Shown one piece after another: positions 54,926 to 63,495 of a DNA stretch of 64,000 bases. Position 1 is the stretch's first letter; the number at the start of each line of letters is the position of its first letter. Source of the stretch: Pseudovibrio denitrificans JCM 12308 (GTDB lineage: Bacteria; Pseudomonadota; Alphaproteobacteria; Rhizobiales; Stappiaceae). The position numbers and the translations under genes are program-made. The DNA lies in contig NZ_BAZK01000014.1 in NCBI RefSeq assembly GCF_001310815.1, forward strand, positions 62,001 to 126,000, read 5' to 3'. The notes beneath the pieces were generated by a model that had not been told where the DNA came from, did no database searches, and saw only the letters and a program-made list of their open reading frames with translations.

Positions 54926-54964
54926 TGCGCTCCTGTGGTGGTTTGACCATTGCAGGAGATCCGC

Positions 54965-55933
54965 ATGCTCACACTGGCCGCTTTGGAAGACGCTTCGCAC
55001 GAGTTGCGGCGCTACATGGTGTCAACAGCGCTTTATAGCTGGCCCTTGCTGAATGACGCACTGGGGTGCGAGGTTTTCATCAAACATGAGAACTATGCGC
55101 CTACGGGCTCTTTCAAAGCCCGCTGTGCCCTGCTCTATCTTCTGCGCCAGTCTCAACGTCATATCAGCTCTACCAGTTTTGTCGCCGCAACACGCGGAAA
55201 CTTCGGCTTAGGCATGGCCTGGGCCGCTAAGGTATTGCATCAGCGAGCTGCGATTGTTGTCCCACAAGGAACCTCCAAAGAAACGACCGGAGCGATACAG
55301 AGCTACGGCGCCTTCCTCATTGAGCATGGGAAAGATTTTGAAGAGGCTCACGACTTTGCCTGCCAAATGGCTGAGGATTCCAAGCAGGTGCTTTCTCCTG
55401 GATTTGACTATGATCTCGTTTTGGGTGCGGCCACCTACGCACTGGAGATTTTCCGCGCGATCAAGGACCTTGATGCGATCTATGTTCCCGTTGGTTTGGG
55501 TACAGGCATCTGCGGCTTGATTTCTGTTCGCGACCTGTTTGGGTTGAATACAAAGATCATTGGTGTGGTTGCGGAGAAAGCAGATGGATGTGCTCGGTCC
55601 ATGGAGGCTGGTGAGTATACGCTGACATCTTCCGCCAACACCTTCGCTGAAGGCATCAGCGTACGGGGTCCAGCAAGAGAGGCATTTGCATTAATCCGAT
55701 CCGGTGCGGAGCGCATCATACGTGTGAGTGAAGACGAGATCGCAGAAGCTATCCGGTTGCTCTACCGCACTACACACAATGCCAGTGAAGGAGCCGCTGC
55801 AGCTGGTCTTGCCGGCCTTTCAAAAGAACGAGGCACTCTTCAAGGTAAGAAAGCCTCTTTCATATTATGTGGTCAAAACATGAACCGTATCTGGATGGCC
55901 AAGGTGCTTCAGGGCGATACGCCTATTCCGTAA
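54965..55933 (+). CDS. PLP-dependent threonine/serine dehydratase family protein
   Basis: 322 residues from ATG 54965 with GGAG 9 bases upstream. Fold-type II PLP enzyme. The PLP lysine is in APTGSFKARCALL; RGNFGLGMAWAAK is the phosphate/substrate loop (the family serine/asparagine motif with N); a glycine-rich PVGLGTGICGLI loop binds the cofactor phosphate; HNASEGAAAAGLAGL is near the C-terminus. It deaminates a hydroxy-amino acid such as threonine, serine or a derivative. No ACT regulatory domain, so it is a catabolic form. It follows the kinase gene by 39 bases, but a shared role is not evident. Confidence 0.88.
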   Translation: MLTLAALEDASHELRRYMVSTALYSWPLLNDALGCEVFIKHENYAPTGSFKARCALLYLLRQSQRHISSTSFVAATRGNFGLGMAWAAKVLHQRAAIVVPQGTSKETTGAIQSYGAFLIEHGKDFEEAHDFACQMAEDSKQVLSPGFDYDLVLGAATYALEIFRAIKDLDAIYVPVGLGTGICGLISVRDLFGLNTKIIGVVAEKADGCARSMEAGEYTLTSSANTFAEGISVRGPAREAFALIRSGAERIIRVSEDEIAEAIRLLYRTTHNASEGAAAAGLAGLSKERGTLQGKKASFILCGQNMNRIWMAKVLQGDTPIP

Positions 55934-56058
55934 AATTGGAATCATTTCCGTTCGTTAGATGTGCAGCAAGCGCCCAATAGACCTTGTTCTGGCTCACTTG
56001 TTTTCAACAACTCTGAGTTTTTCAGTAAACTTTTTGACTGCGTATACGTAAGCCGCAA

Positions 56059-56078
56059 TTGAAAATCATTCGCAATTG
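56059..56078. promoter_or_regulatory. Fur/Mur-like palindrome upstream of the iron-binding protein gene
   Basis: ATTGAAAATCATTCGCAAT is a 19-base near-palindrome with ATTG/CAAT ends and AAT/ATT inner matches, similar in form to Fur-family boxes, about 160 bases before the gene start. Confidence 0.45.
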
Positions 56079-56113
56079 CAGGCAGATAGCAGCAAAAAAG
56101 CTGAATTTCATAG

Positions 56114-56130
56114 TTTAGAATAGTTCTATC
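56114..56130. promoter_or_regulatory. Irr-type iron control element
   Basis: TTTAGAATAGTTCTATC closely matches the alphaproteobacterial Irr box (TTTAGAA-N3-TTCTAAA), deviating only in the last two positions. It lies 108 bases upstream of the iron-binding protein ATG, suggesting activation or repression under low iron. Confidence 0.65.
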
Positions 56131-56238
56131 TCTTTGTTTTCACGTAGTTTATTAGTTGACAGCAAAAGTCAACTTTCCGATATAACGGCAAATGACAAGC
56201 GTTTGCAGACGCATATTCGATCACTCAGGAGACTATCG

Positions 56239-57288
56239 ATGAAGACGTTGCTTAAGGGAATTGGGCTGTCAGTAGCTGGCTTCGCACTTGGCACAACTGG
56301 CCTTGTTGCTTCTGCTCAGGCAGAAGGTGAAGTGAACATTTACTCTTACCGCCAGCCAGAACTGATCAAACCGCTTCTCGATGCGTTTACTGAGAAAACC
56401 GGTGTTAAAACCAACGTTGTTTTCGCTAAGAAAGGCCTTGGCGAGCGCATGAAAGCTGAGGGCAAGAACTCTCCAGCTGACATCCTGCTTTCCGTGGACA
56501 TCGGACGTCTGCAAGGCGCTAAAGATCTTGGTGTTACTCAGGCCGTTGAAAACGACTCTATCAATGGCAACATTCCTGCAAACCTGCGTGACGCGGAAGG
56601 CCACTGGTTCGGTCTGACCACCCGCGCACGTGTTATCTACGCATCCAAAGATCGCGTTGCTCAGGACAGCATCACTTATGAAGAGCTTGCTGATCCAAAA
56701 TGGAAGGGCCGCATCTGCACACGCTCTGGCCAGCACGTTTATTCCATCGGCCTGTTTGCTTCCATGGTTGCACACAAAGGCGACGCTGAAGCACAGAAGT
56801 GGTTGGAAGCAGTACGCGACAACCTTGCACGCAAGCCAACCGGCAACGACCGCGCACAAGTTAAGTCCATCTTCGCTGGCGAGTGCGACATCTCCTTGGG
56901 CAATACCTACTACATGGGTAAAATGCAGACCAACGAGAAAGATCCTGAGCAGAAGGATTGGGCGAACTCCGTACGCATCCTGTTCCCGAACTCAGCTGAT
57001 CGCGGCACTCACGTGAACATCTCCGGTATGGTTCTGGCGAAGCATGCACCGAACAAAGACAACGCAGTGAAGCTGATGGAATTCCTTGCTTCTGGCGATG
57101 CTCAAGCTATCTACGCAGCACAGAACTTCGAGTACCCAGTTAAGCCAGGTGTTGAGCCTTCTGAACTGGTTGCCTCCTGGGGTACTTTCAAAGCTGATCC
57201 AATCTCTCTGAACGAGATTGCAGCGAAACGTGCGAAAGCAAGTGAACTGGTTGACGTGGTTGGTTTCGACAACGGCCCATCCAGCTAA
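56239..57288 (+). CDS. Fe(3+) ABC transporter periplasmic binding protein, FutA/FbpA family
   Basis: 349 residues from ATG 56239 behind CAGGAG; the longer frame to 56134 crosses the promoter. Sec signal LGTTGLVASAQAEG. Transferrin-like class: VNIYSYRQPELIKPLLDAFTEKTGVKTNVVF (cited in parts), LLSVDIGRLQGAK, RARVIYASKD, GRICTRSGQHVYSIGLFASM, and the iron-ligand tyrosine pair in SLGNTYYMGKM. Binds ferric iron in the periplasm and passes it to the permease encoded 33 bases downstream. Irr- and Fur-like sites upstream support iron regulation. Confidence 0.94.
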   Translation: MKTLLKGIGLSVAGFALGTTGLVASAQAEGEVNIYSYRQPELIKPLLDAFTEKTGVKTNVVFAKKGLGERMKAEGKNSPADILLSVDIGRLQGAKDLGVTQAVENDSINGNIPANLRDAEGHWFGLTTRARVIYASKDRVAQDSITYEELADPKWKGRICTRSGQHVYSIGLFASMVAHKGDAEAQKWLEAVRDNLARKPTGNDRAQVKSIFAGECDISLGNTYYMGKMQTNEKDPEQKDWANSVRILFPNSADRGTHVNISGMVLAKHAPNKDNAVKLMEFLASGDAQAIYAAQNFEYPVKPGVEPSELVASWGTFKADPISLNEIAAKRAKASELVDVVGFDNGPSS

Positions 57289-57321
57289 GTTCCAATATCC
57301 AAATTGAGTTGAAGCCATTCC

Positions 57322-59061
57322 ATGACATCCAGACACGGACATAGTGGATCGCCACAATACAGAACTGCCGCCCCCTCTTCTCGAGGGGAGCGGCTTCTCG
57401 CGTTTGGTACCTACTTTTTAACCGGCCTCGTCGTGATGCCGGTTTTCGCAATTGTTATTATGGCTATGGGGTCTTCGGGCAATCTGTGGCCGCACCTCAT
57501 TTCAACCATTCTGCCGCGCTCAATCTCCACCACGTTTCAGTTGATGGTTGGCGTTGGCATTATCGTTTTCGTGGTTGGTGTCAGCACAGCCTGGCTTGTT
57601 ACTATGTGCCGTTTTCCTGGGCGGCGCTGGTTTGATCTGGCATTGCTGCTGCCATTCGCTGTTCCAACCTACATTATCGCGTTCTCTTACGTGGAACTGC
57701 TGGATTACACAGGTCCAGTTCAAGGCCTAATCCGCGATATCTTCGGTTTCAAAACCTCACGTGACTACTGGTTCCCAGAGATCCGATCTCTTGGCGGCGC
57801 CATGTTCGTGATGGGGTTTGTACTCTACCCTTATGTTTACCTCAGTGCACGCGCGTCCTTCCTGATCCAGTCAGCTTGTGCTCTTGATGTTTCCCGCACG
57901 CTCGGTGCTGGCCCAATGCGCCTGTTCTGGAAGGTTGCATTGCCTTTGGCGCGCCCTGCTATTGTAGTTGGTGTGACTCTGGCACTGATGGAATGCCTAA
58001 ACGACATTGGGGCAGTTTCCTTCTTCGGCGTTCAGACCCTTACGTTCTCCGTCTACGACACCTGGTTGAACCGTTCGAACCTGACTGGTGCTGCCCAGAT
58101 CGCAACCATCATGCTGGTGTTCGTTCTGGCACTGATGTTTATCGAATACTACGGGCGTCGTAAGCAGCGTTTTCATCAGACAACGGGCACATATCGCGCT
58201 CTGCCAAGCTACGAGCTGAAAGGCTGGCGTGGCTGGGTTGCTGCTGTCGTCTGTGCGCTGCCGATTGTGCTGGGCTTTGTGTTCCCTGCACTGCTGCTGC
58301 TGAGCCGAGCGAGCCGACGTGTTGAAGATCTGTTTGAGCCAGCCCTTTGGGCTGCGGCTGGCAACACGCTCTGGCTCGCAGCTGTGGCTGCTGCTGTTTC
58401 TATCGGCATCAGCCTGACCCTTGCTTATCGCCGCCGCCTGTTCCCAAGCAAAGTGACCACCACATTGGGCCGCATTGCTTCCATCGGCTATGCCGTGCCG
58501 GGAACCATTCTGGCGGTAGGTATTCTGTTCCCCGTTGCTGCACTCGACAACATGATCTCAGAGGGCGCAGAAGCCCTGTTTGGTTTTGGTACAGGCCTTC
58601 TGCTCATCGGTTCAGGTACTGCGCTCATCTACGCCTATGTTGTGCGTTTTCTGGCGATGTCCTACGGTCAGATCGATGGTGGTTTTGGCAAGATCACACC
58701 ACATTACGATATGGCATCCCGAAGCTTGGGGCAGACTGCCTGGGGAACCTTGGGCCGTGTGCATATGCCATTGATGAAGCCCGTGATCTTGTCAGCCACG
58801 CTGCTCTCCTTCGTGGAGTGCATGAAGGAGCTTCCTGCAACGTTGCTGCTGCGCCCATTTAATTTTGAGACGTTGGCGACCACGGTCTACAATGCCGCCT
58901 CTCGTGAGGCCTTTGAGGACGCTGCCTTGCCTGCGCTCTGTATCGTGCTGGTTGGGATCATCCCGGTTATTATGCTCGCTAAGACAAGCGCTGATACATT
59001 CCGAGAGAAGCGCGGTAACACGCGCACGGCAAAAGGTGCAGCAATGATGCCTGCCGAGTGA
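57322..59061 (+). CDS. Fe(3+) ABC transporter permease, FbpB/AfuB type
   Basis: 579-residue inner-membrane protein with two tandem permease domains. Each has an EAA-like loop: ASFLIQSACALDVSRTLGAGPMRLFWKVALPLARP and MASRSLGQTAWGTLGRVHMPLMKP (both cited in parts). About twelve hydrophobic segments, starting with YFLTGLVVMPVFAIVIMAMG. It translocates iron delivered by the preceding binding protein. No ATPase gene follows; the transcript ends at a terminator 25 bases downstream, so the ATPase must be encoded elsewhere. Confidence 0.93.
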   Translation: MTSRHGHSGSPQYRTAAPSSRGERLLAFGTYFLTGLVVMPVFAIVIMAMGSSGNLWPHLISTILPRSISTTFQLMVGVGIIVFVVGVSTAWLVTMCRFPGRRWFDLALLLPFAVPTYIIAFSYVELLDYTGPVQGLIRDIFGFKTSRDYWFPEIRSLGGAMFVMGFVLYPYVYLSARASFLIQSACALDVSRTLGAGPMRLFWKVALPLARPAIVVGVTLALMECLNDIGAVSFFGVQTLTFSVYDTWLNRSNLTGAAQIATIMLVFVLALMFIEYYGRRKQRFHQTTGTYRALPSYELKGWRGWVAAVVCALPIVLGFVFPALLLLSRASRRVEDLFEPALWAAAGNTLWLAAVAAAVSIGISLTLAYRRRLFPSKVTTTLGRIASIGYAVPGTILAVGILFPVAALDNMISEGAEALFGFGTGLLLIGSGTALIYAYVVRFLAMSYGQIDGGFGKITPHYDMASRSLGQTAWGTLGRVHMPLMKPVILSATLLSFVECMKELPATLLLRPFNFETLATTVYNAASREAFEDAALPALCIVLVGIIPVIMLAKTSADTFREKRGNTRTAKGAAMMPAE

Positions 59062-59084
59062 CTTTGATCCGAATTTAGAATAAT

Positions 59085-59120
59085 AAAAAGCCGCCGAGAA
59101 CTTCTCAGCGGCTTTTCTTT
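59085..59120. terminator. Bidirectional intrinsic terminator
   Basis: Long stem AAAAGCCGC / GCGGCTTTT with inner GAGAA / TTCTC, between the convergent iron permease and LysE-type genes. Confidence 0.95.
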
Positions 59121-59145
59121 TATCAGAAGCAGTTGAACCCGTTCG

Positions 59146-59790
59146 CTATCGTGTGGCAGCAGCCAGTTTCAGTGCCATCCCAACAAACACAACAGAGGCA
59201 ATCCGGTTCATGACCTTTTGAGCTGTTACGGACCTGCTCAGGCGATCACCAATAGAACCGGCTGCGAAAGCGATAGAGCCAAAGACCAAAATAGCAGAAA
59301 GCATAAACACAATGCCCAACTGCAGGAACTGCGGCATTACCGGACCATAAGAAGGATCAACAAACTGTGGGAAGAACGAAAGGAAGAAGATCGCGACTTT
59401 GGGATTGGTGATGTTCATGATCACGCCCCGGCGATACAAGGGGATCAACGAAGAATGATCAACCTTGCTGTTCTGCTGAACAGGCTCAGGCTTTGCTCTA
59501 AACGCTCCCCACGCGAGATAAAGCAGATATCCAACGCCAAGCACCTTGACAACAGTAAACGCTAGCTCAGAAGCCTGAAAAATCGCAGACACACCAAGCG
59601 CAACCGCAGTTGTATGAAAGATAAGACCTGTACAAAGCCCCAACGTGACCGCAATCCCAGCCATGCGCCCGCACACAGCAGACTGTGTCAGCACAAAAAT
59701 GTTGTCAGGGCCAGGTGCCAGTGCCAGCAAAACAGTGACGGTGAAGAAACCAGCCAGTACGTCTATTGGGATCACACGGTGCTCCATCAT
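59146..59790 (-). CDS. LysE-family amino-acid exporter
   Basis: 214 residues with six hydrophobic segments. Family signature ALAPGPDNIFVLTQSAVCGRMAGI near the N-terminus; VKVLGVGYLLYLAWGAFRAKP and GVIMNITNPKVAIFFLSFFPQFVDP (cited in parts) follow. Inner-membrane exporter of amino acids or related metabolites. Downstream of a RidA-family gene on the same strand, 57 bases away, and probably in one transcription unit with it. Confidence 0.92.
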   Translation of the reverse strand: MMEHRVIPIDVLAGFFTVTVLLALAPGPDNIFVLTQSAVCGRMAGIAVTLGLCTGLIFHTTAVALGVSAIFQASELAFTVVKVLGVGYLLYLAWGAFRAKPEPVQQNSKVDHSSLIPLYRRGVIMNITNPKVAIFFLSFFPQFVDPSYGPVMPQFLQLGIVFMLSAILVFGSIAFAAGSIGDRLSRSVTAQKVMNRIASVVFVGMALKLAAATR

Positions 59791-59847
59791 TCAGAAATCC
59801 GAAGCGCACAATGCCTGATCTTCTTTAATGGAGCAAGCGTTTCAGCT

Positions 59848-60225
59848 CTAATCGAGCGCTAATGTCGCCTCGATTTCAATCTTTAAGTCAGGGTGAAAGA
59901 GGTTCTGAACTTCTACGAGTGAACTGGCAGGTCGATTATCACCATAAGCATCCGCAAGAACAGATCGCAGCTCACCCAGCGCAGTCAAATCTGTCACAAA
60001 GATTGTCACTTTAACCAGATTGGCAAGGCTTACACCTTCTTCCGCAGCAACAGCAGTTATCTGCGACAGGATTTCTTTTGCCTGCTGATCTGCTGCCTGC
60101 GTTTGAGCACCAGTCGCGAAAGCTGTGAGGCCTGAGATGTGTAGCGTTCCCTGATGTGCTACTGCGTGCACATACGGGCCTACTGCCACAGGAAGGCAGG
60201 AATAAGTTTTTCTTTGAAGAGGCAT
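59848..60225 (-). CDS. RidA/YjgF-family enamine/imine deaminase
   Basis: 125 residues, chorismate-mutase-like trimer fold. Typical segments are VGPYVHAVAHQGTLHISGLTA, QAKEILSQITAVAAEEGVSLANLVKVTIFVTDL (cited in parts) and ASSLVEVQNLFHPDLKIEIEATL. The usual catalytic arginine of the archetype (in the x-R-x-A motif) is replaced: the segment reads NRPASSLVEV, so Arg is present one position from its normal context. RidA hydrolyses reactive 2-aminoacrylate from PLP enzymes. Followed by the LysE-type exporter gene. Confidence 0.88.
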   Translation of the reverse strand: MPLQRKTYSCLPVAVGPYVHAVAHQGTLHISGLTAFATGAQTQAADQQAKEILSQITAVAAEEGVSLANLVKVTIFVTDLTALGELRSVLADAYGDNRPASSLVEVQNLFHPDLKIEIEATLALD

Positions 60226-60243
60226 GACCAGAGTTCCCCCAAA

Positions 60244-60918
60244 TTACGAGTTTAGATCTAGTTCGTCTTTGGCATCGGCATTTTTTGAAAACAGAGGCCC
60301 CGGTTTCCAAGCGTAGCTTTTACGCCGATTATTATAGAATTGAAGGAGACGGTTTTCCGGATAAATGTACTTACTAAAGAAGTAATAGAGCATCTTGATT
60401 TGAATGAATGGTTTGATGCTCTCAAACCATTGCTTCTTTTTGTGCCCAACACCATCAATTAGAATAAGTTTGAGTTCTCCATCAGCGAGTTCTTGGACGC
60501 AAATGTTCCATGGGCGAATGTCCTGACACAACACGGCATCTTTCACCAAATCACGCCGAAAGACTTTAAGAGCCTTTTTAAAGCGATCCGTTTGGATAAA
60601 TAACTGATCTTCCTGCAATACCTTCATCAGAATTTGAGAGGGACGTCCTGATGTTTCGTCCGTGATCAAATCAAACATCGCACCGAAGCCCAGATTGGTC
60701 TCAGCTCGGCCTCTATAATTGGATATTGCAATGAAGTCTCGCTGCCCTCTTTGATCAAGCAGTTTCTCAAAAAGCTGCGCCTCCGCCTGTGTGGAGCCGG
60801 CAGCAGGTCCCTCTGAACTACGGTCTACTTTAATGCAGATCTTCGGGTTTTCCGGATGCTGATAGATGTTGCGAATACCACCAGACGCAATCAATAGCTC
60901 TTCGATCAGAGTTATCAC
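60244..60918 (-). CDS. yrbL: YrbL family protein
   Basis: About 224 residues from GTG 60918 (GAAGG upstream); a TTG at 60957 is an alternative. Matches the YrbL (PhoP-regulated network) family with a protein-kinase-like fold: ASGGIRNIYQHPENPKICIKVDR, RGQRDFIAISNYRGRAETNLGFGAMFDLITDE (cited in parts), VLCQDIRPWNICVQEL (a D-x-x-P-x-N catalytic-loop-like motif) and LKLILIDGVG (DFG-like Asp). Function is not established. Ends 18 bases before the RidA-family start. Confidence 0.85.
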   Translation of the reverse strand: MITLIEELLIASGGIRNIYQHPENPKICIKVDRSSEGPAAGSTQAEAQLFEKLLDQRGQRDFIAISNYRGRAETNLGFGAMFDLITDETSGRPSQILMKVLQEDQLFIQTDRFKKALKVFRRDLVKDAVLCQDIRPWNICVQELADGELKLILIDGVGHKKKQWFESIKPFIQIKMLYYFFSKYIYPENRLLQFYNNRRKSYAWKPGPLFSKNADAKDELDLNS

Positions 60919-60973
60919 AGAACAGATACCTTCGTTGAGAAGGGTCGTATTTAACAATTATTCTTATTAGTTA

Positions 60974-61008
60974 CAAATAAAAAGAGAGGACAAATTGCCC
61001 TCTCTTGT
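60974..61008 (-). terminator. Intrinsic terminator of the SCOT operon
   Basis: Perfect 8-bp stem AAGAGAGG / CCTCTCTT with a 9-base loop; on the minus strand it is followed by CTTTTTATTT, just after the scoB stop. Confidence 0.88.
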
Positions 61009-61029
61009 CTTGCTGAGAATGAAGCTTGG

Positions 61030-61659
61030 TTAGTCTACCAAGTTTGCTTCAGTTTTTTCTTTGATCTCTTCCAGTGTCACACCGTCGGCCATTTCGACGA
61101 CTTTCAGGCCGCCTTCGACTACGTCGAACACACCAAGGTTGGTGATGATGCGGTCCACACAGCTCACGCCGGTTAGTGGCAGGGCGCATTTATGCAGCAG
61201 CTTTTTGTCGCCGCGTTTGTTGGTGTGGTCCATGATGACAACAACGCGTTTAACGCCAGCCACCAGGTCCATAGCACCGCCCATGCCTTTGACCATTTTG
61301 CCCGGGATCATCCAGTTGGCAAGGTCACCTTCTTCGGAGACTTCCATTGCGCCAAGGATAGACAGGTCGATGTGACCGCCACGGATCATGCCGAAGCTAT
61401 CTGCGGATGAGAAATAGCTGGTGCGATCCAGTTCTGTGATGGTCTGTTTGCCAGCGTTGATCAGGTCAGCGTCGACCTCGTCTTCAGTCGGGAACGGGCC
61501 CATACCGAGCATGCCATTTTCAGACTGCAGTGCAACGTTCATTCCATCAGGAATGTAGTTTGCAACGAGTGTTGGGATGCCGATGCCGAGGTTTACGTAG
61601 AAGCCGTCCTGGAGTTCTTTTGCCGCGCGGGCGGCCATTTCGTCACGATTCCAAGCCAT
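61030..61659 (-). CDS. scoB: 3-oxoacid CoA-transferase subunit B
   Basis: 209 residues. Beta subunit of succinyl-CoA:3-ketoacid CoA-transferase, which activates acetoacetate with succinyl-CoA. The nucleophilic glutamate is in [33 protein letters not shown] and [24 protein letters not shown] (cited in parts) are family hallmarks. It follows scoA by 15 bases and ends at a terminator. Ketone-body use fits with the PHA granule genes elsewhere in the window. Confidence 0.96.
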   Translation of the reverse strand: MAWNRDEMAARAAKELQDGFYVNLGIGIPTLVANYIPDGMNVALQSENGMLGMGPFPTEDEVDADLINAGKQTITELDRTSYFSSADSFGMIRGGHIDLSILGAMEVSEEGDLANWMIPGKMVKGMGGAMDLVAGVKRVVVIMDHTNKRGDKKLLHKCALPLTGVSCVDRIITNLGVFDVVEGGLKVVEMADGVTLEEIKEKTEANLVD

Positions 61660-61674
61660 GATTAATGTCCTCCC

Positions 61675-62370
61675 TTAAGCTTCGCGTGTGGTGCGCTGTT
61701 CGATGCGCTTTTCGAATGAACCAACAACGATACGGTCGACGAAGATACCCGGAGTATGGATCTGATCCGGATCCAGCTCACCGATCTCAACGAGCTCTTC
61801 AACTTCCACTACGGTAGTCTTACCAGCGGTTGCCATCATTGGGTTGAAGTTGCGTGCTGTCTTGCGGAAGATCAGGTTGCCTTCTTTGTCGGCTTTCCAT
61901 GCTTTCACGAGAGACAGATCTGAGATCAGACCGGTTTCCATGATGTAGGTTTCACCGTTGAAGTCTTTGTGCTCTTTGCCTTCCGCAATCAGGGTGCCAA
62001 CACCGGTCTTGGTGTAGAAACCCGGGATGCCTGCTCCACCTGCACGAATACGCTCTGCCAGAGTACCCTGAGGGTTGAACTCCAACTCAAGATCACCATC
62101 CAGATACTGGCGCTCGAAGGTTGCATTTTCGCCGACGTAAGATGACACCATCTTCTTGATCTGACGTGTCTGCAACAGCAGGCCCAGACCGAAGTCATCG
62201 ACGCCCGCGTTGTTTGAGATGGCGGTCAGGTCTTTTGCGCCGGAATCTCGCAGCGCAATAATCAGGTTTTCAGGAATGCCACAAAGACCAAACCCACCTG
62301 CCATGACGATCATTCCGTCAAAGGTAAGTCCTTCCAGAGCAGCGGCAGCACTTGGATAAACTTTATTCAT
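61675..62370 (-). CDS. scoA: 3-oxoacid CoA-transferase subunit A
   Basis: 231 residues from ATG 62370 ([15 protein letters not shown]); a start 18 bases upstream is less likely. Alpha subunit of SCOT with [60 protein letters not shown] and [17 protein letters not shown] (some cited in parts). Cytoplasmic; forms the enzyme with subunit B encoded next. Confidence 0.96.
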   Translation of the reverse strand: MNKVYPSAAAALEGLTFDGMIVMAGGFGLCGIPENLIIALRDSGAKDLTAISNNAGVDDFGLGLLLQTRQIKKMVSSYVGENATFERQYLDGDLELEFNPQGTLAERIRAGGAGIPGFYTKTGVGTLIAEGKEHKDFNGETYIMETGLISDLSLVKAWKADKEGNLIFRKTARNFNPMMATAGKTTVVEVEELVEIGELDPDQIHTPGIFVDRIVVGSFEKRIEQRTTREA

Positions 62371-62672
62371 TATAAACTCCCAATACATGAGTTGGTAAAA
62401 CTCACGTTTCTCATTCCCCAGAACGCAAGCAATACCGCCTTTTCATGCTGGCAACAGGATCTGACAAATCCATCAGTGTCAGCATCCTGCCTTTCCCTCC
62501 TAGGGAAAATAGGTATAGCGACGTCACCGTTGATAGACGTGTTTTATGTCCTCGCCAAGTGCTCTTTGTACCGAGAACGACTATTTATTGAGGTGAAAAC
62601 CATAAAGCTGGGAGGAATGAGTGTTTGCAGTGCACAATCGCGCTAAAAAACCTCCCAGATTCATGAAGTTTC

Positions 62673-63495
62673 CTAAAGGTGGGCTGCTGCGAGTCGCTCT
62701 TCTTCCATGCGCTTCAGTCTTTGCCGCTTTGTGAGGAGAGAGGCAAAGATGACACCAACAGTCACCAGAGCGACTAGAATGGTGCAAATGGCGTTGATCT
62801 CAGGCGTGACCCCCAAACGGACTTGCGAATAGATCTTCATTGGCAGGGTCGTGGATCCCGGCCCTGAGTTAAAGCTCGCAATCACCAGATCATCCAGTGA
62901 CAAAGTGAAAGCCAGCATCCAGCCTGCCAGCACGCCCGAAGATCTGTGGGAACGTGATGCGGAAGAACGTGCGGACTGGTGGACACCCCAGATCCATGGC
63001 AGCTTCTTCCAAGGTTCTATCAAAGCCTGAAAGACGTGACTGGACCACGATTGCCACGTAACACATTGAGAAGGTGGTGTGGGCGATCATAATGGTCCAG
63101 AAACCACGGTTCTGATCGATGGCTACAAAGAGCAGCAGTAGAGATAAGCCGAGAATGACTTCTGGCATCACAAGCGGTGCGTAGATCATGCCGGAGAATA
63201 AAGTTCGTCCGAAAAAGCGCCCCTGCCTTGCTAAGACCAACGCTGCCAACGTTCCGAGCACAGTGGCCAGTGTGGCTGATGTGAGGCCGACACGAAGTGT
63301 GACCCACGCAGCTTCCAGCAGTTGCTCGTTTTGGAGCAGCGAGGCGTACCATTTGGTTGAGAAACCGGTCCATACCGTTACCAACCGTGACTCGTTGAAT
63401 GAGAACACAATCAGGATAACGATTGGCAGGTAGAGGAAACTGAAGCCCAAGATCAGCGATGTGAGATTGAACCAGCTTGGTTTCGACGGCATCAT
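62673..63495 (-). CDS. potI: Spermidine/putrescine-type ABC permease, PotC/PotI family (frameshifted)
   Basis: About 274 residues, six membrane spans. The start ATG 63495 overlaps the stop of the upstream PotB/PotH-type gene (ATGATG). The EAA loop is LEEAAMDLGCPPVRTFFRITFPQI. The frame then changes near 62937 (net loss of two bases or gain of one in a G-run) and resumes as GVLAGWMLAFTLSLDDLVIASFNSGPG and PEINAICTILVALVTVG, both strongly PotI-like (cited in parts). Inner-membrane half of a polyamine importer. Binding protein and ATPase are outside the window. Confidence 0.9.

Noticed and set aside
1783..62940. Genuine mass pseudogenisation of the region
   Set aside because: The broken frames keep every downstream motif intact, occur in unrelated and housekeeping-like genes, and are almost all single-base losses, which fits sequence error better than decay.
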